Shown here: piece by piece, positions 61,501-64,000 of the stretch
Layout: each line of letters begins with the position of its first letter
Numbering within the stretch: the first letter of the stretch is position 1
Source of the DNA: Dryomyza anilis
Lineage: Eukaryota; Arthropoda; Insecta; Diptera; Dryomyzidae
NCBI GenBank assembly: GCA_951804985.1
Contig: OX638130.1
Coordinates: 129,965,593 to 130,029,592 of the forward strand
Reading direction: 5' to 3'
Length of the DNA stretch: 64,000 nt
Notes under the pieces: generated by a model
Told to the model about the DNA's origin: nothing
Databases searched by the model: none
What the model saw: only the letters and a program-made list of their open reading frames with translations
Made by a program: the position numbers and the translations under genes

Positions 61501-62173
61501 AATATTCACTGAATCGAACCATCTATTTTATAAGATAAACAATCAAACATTTTTTGGAACAGAAAACTGGTGATAACGAAAAAAAGCTCGAAAGTCTTAT
61601 CAATGGAATAAAGACATTAACACATATGTGCAAAAATGGCAATTGAAATATTTCAACTGCAAAAGTTCAGTTCAAAAAGTTATAGATGAGTATAAAAATG
61701 TTACACGGTTATTTTGTTCTAAAACGGAAAACCAGAAAAACAGTAAATAAAACCTTGTGTAATTTGTGGTAATAATGAAAAATATTCGTAAAATAATTTG
61801 AGGTAGGCAAAATACAACGGTCCAAATCGATCCGAAATCGTTCCGAAATCCAGAATTAGAATTTTTAATACAAAATAAACGCGTTTTAATAGAATTCAAT
61901 ATTTTTATTGGAAGAGAAACTCATTTCAATAGGCATATTCTCAATCTATATTGTATAATTTATCCATTTATATTATATAATATAGAATTAATTAGTAATT
62001 TGCGAGTTACGACTATTCGGAGTTTTTCCTTTGTCTGTTTGGTATAAAATATGATACTAATTGCCATTGATTTAGTATGTATTTTTTGAATAATCGGTCT
62101 GACTAAATCGAATCATTCTGTCGCCGTTAAAAAGTCATTTACGATCAAAAACAAAATATTCATTATGATACTA

Positions 62174-62384
62174 AACTAAATTTTGTCGGTAATGCAGTGT
62201 TCGACTTTTCAGTTTAGCAAATTTTCGAGCCAACTAAATTGAACTAAATTGGAAGACAGCAAACATCCACATGATAATCGATTTATTAGGGACTTTAACA
62301 ATTACCGGTTACTGAATGGCGATCGAATGAAAACCTGTATAATTTAGTTTAGTCAGCAATTTAGTCGAACTCGAACACACCCTA
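62174..62384. mobile_element. TIR element, copy 2 (left end truncated)
   Basis: Shares 'actaaattttgtcggtaa', 'agcaaattttcgagc', 'aattggaagaca', 'gaatggcgatc' and the right end AGTCGAACTCGAACACACCC with 46508-46726. The left terminal repeat is absent. Confidence 0.75.
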
Positions 62385-63830
62385 AATTCGTATTAATTTG
62401 AAAAAAACATATTTTAAACTTTAGGAACAACAAACATAAATGTTATAAGTTGTATAGATACTCTTAAATTTTCCACAATTGTCTCTGTACTTATTTTTGT
62501 ACATACTGTTATCAGTGAAATGATAAACTTTGCTCTCTGCTCGCTTGATTGTGTTAAAAAATAGCATAGTATTGAATAATAGTATAAGATTCATAACAGA
62601 AGTTGAAGGCAGATTAAATTGAAATATTTAAATACCAAATAATGGCAAATATATAGAAAACAATAAAAAATTTATTAAAAAGAAATAATTAATTATTTGA
62701 AAATAAAATCGAATTATATATAAAAAAAATTATAAAGCATAAATACTCAGTAAATAATCGAATGATGATTAAATTGCAACTGAAAAGAAATTTTATAATT
62801 GTATTAAATTTTCAGACCAATTTAATAGTTCTCAAATTTTTTTATAAACTATATTTTTTTTATTATAAAATATAGTTTACATATATAAAAAAATAAATAT
62901 ATTTTAAATTCAATAGAAATAAGAATTTTATTATATTCAAATGGATTTTAAAAACCACCTCATAATCAGTTTTTTTAAAATGACAATTCACAGTTTGTTT
63001 TTTTTTTACTTTTCACAAATTTAACTTTTCTATTTAATCTCCTTTGTTTTCCAAATTTGCTAAAATTTTGAAGAGCTAAATATTCTATGGACGAAAAACA
63101 AGAAAAATATGAATGGGTTATGACTACAAAAAAATAGATAAACATGGATGAACAATCTTAAAATATGAATTTAAAATTTGTTTATTTTAATTATTCAGCT
63201 CTATCATGAAATTGTTCTCTCAAATAAAAAAAATGGTCTTAAAATTATTGTAGCAAACAAAAGTAAAGTGGAAAAATTATTTATGATGGAGTTGATTGAA
63301 TCATATTATAAAAATGTTTTTATTAGGTCGCTTCTTGTCTGTTCTGTACCAATTTTGTAATTGATTTTAAACTAACTTCCCGATTAGCTAAGGATTTGAA
63401 ATTTTAAACATAGCTTAGAACATGATTACTCATTTTACCAGATTACTCATTTTACTCATATGCGATTACTCATTATACCAGAAAGTCTGATTAATCTTAA
63501 ACACGATTAATCAATTATTCGATAATCGTTAATCAGATTTTTGATCTACATACAAATCACACTCTATTGTCTCCAGTAGTGGTATGCAGATAAAGTTTCC
63601 TGTAAAATGTTTTATTTTATTGATTGCACTCCTAATATGTTTAAATTTGTGGAAATTGAAGTATACATTTGTAGCTATTGAGACATAAAAGTTAACTCTT
63701 ATAAAATCAAAAAGTTTTTAAAAGACATTGTTTTATGTTACTGTTTTACTAATTTATATTAAATAGCCCTTTCAAAAATGGTTATAAAAATGGTTTTATA
63801 ATAAGTTGTATGCAAGAGGTATTTTATAAT

Positions 63831-63884
63831 TTTATACATTTCAAATTTGTCGGATTATAATCCGACAAATTTGAAATGTATAAA
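63831..63884. repeat. Perfect 54-bp palindrome
   Basis: Centred at 63857/63858, with the arm 'tttatacatttcaaatttgt' plus 'cggatta' repeated inverted without mismatch or loop. AT-rich partial complementarity continues outside, so it may be the core of a hairpin MITE. Confidence 0.85.
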
Positions 63885-64000
63885 TAAAAAATGGATTATA
63901 ATCAATTTTTTTATTATAATAAAATGTAGGGACTCACTTTATTTTAACTATTATTATTAATTATACATTTAATAATTATTTAAAAATGTTTACTGGTACA

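Larger units (their letters stand above)
61501..64000. other. AT-rich intergenic DNA, no gene seen
   Basis: Contains the second copy of the TIR family at 62174, a degenerate 'gattactcatttta' repetition around 63422-63485 and a palindrome at 63831. Open frames are short and of low complexity. Confidence 0.65.

Overview
This is a dipteran nuclear window. The coding evidence points to a higher (cyclorrhaphan) fly, and a tephritid-like genome fits best. The reasons are the protein sequences, the many 53-60 bp introns, the AT-rich intergenic DNA and a Drosophila INE-1-like repeat core. Five host genes can be rebuilt to base-level exon boundaries, with every reading frame closing across every junction: an INPP4-type phosphoinositide 4-phosphatase (+, 12 exons, 1270 aa), mitochondrial ribosomal protein mRpL38 (-, 7 exons, 414 aa), a fatty acyl-CoA reductase (+, 10 exons, 497 aa), a BTB-C2H2 transcription factor with two alternative zinc-finger terminal exons (+, 462 or 466 aa) and serine hydroxymethyltransferase (-, 2 coding exons, 467 aa). 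A sixth, a cytoplasmic actin of Act5C type (+, 376 aa), has an uninterrupted CDS and two alternative leader exons. The genes are not an operon. Act5C in D. melanogaster is X-linked, so the set may be a piece of Muller element A, but that rests on memory and is not verified.

Layout. 0-7 kb: intergenic DNA holding a hairpin MITE and a complete, apparently very young Ty1/copia retrotransposon on the minus strand (1580-5834), with 157-bp LTRs that look identical and a TTTAC target duplication. 7.1-15.5 kb: INPP4, with repeats in its larger introns. 15.5-18.9 kb: MITE, INE-1-like and tRNA-SINE debris. 18.9-21.7 kb: mRpL38. 21.7-40.8 kb: a 19-kb AT-rich desert with no convincing gene, but with a CCGTT-rich foldback element, an AT-rich TA-flanked element, a 1.1-kb terminal-inverted-repeat element carrying a nested element and a long TA microsatellite, and hairpins. 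40.8-44.8 kb: Act5C with a TATA-type distal promoter and an Inr+DPE proximal promoter, each with a perfect CArG box upstream. 45-48 kb: intergenic, with one copy of a TIR family. 48.1-50.4 kb: fatty acyl-CoA reductase. 51.8-57.9 kb: BTB-C2H2 gene with a GC-AG first intron. 58.2-59.2 kb: two near-identical hAT-type MITEs with perfect, different 8-bp target duplications. 59.6-61.5 kb: Shmt. 61.5-64 kb: AT-rich intergenic DNA with a second copy of the TIR family and a perfect 54-bp palindrome.

I did not find a convincing wholly new biological system. The strongest unusual signals are the copia element whose gag start codon lies inside the primer-binding site, the pair of dated-by-eye hAT MITEs, the two actin promoters of different architecture, and the alternative zinc-finger exons separated by almost 4 kb that include a cluster of CGATA motifs.
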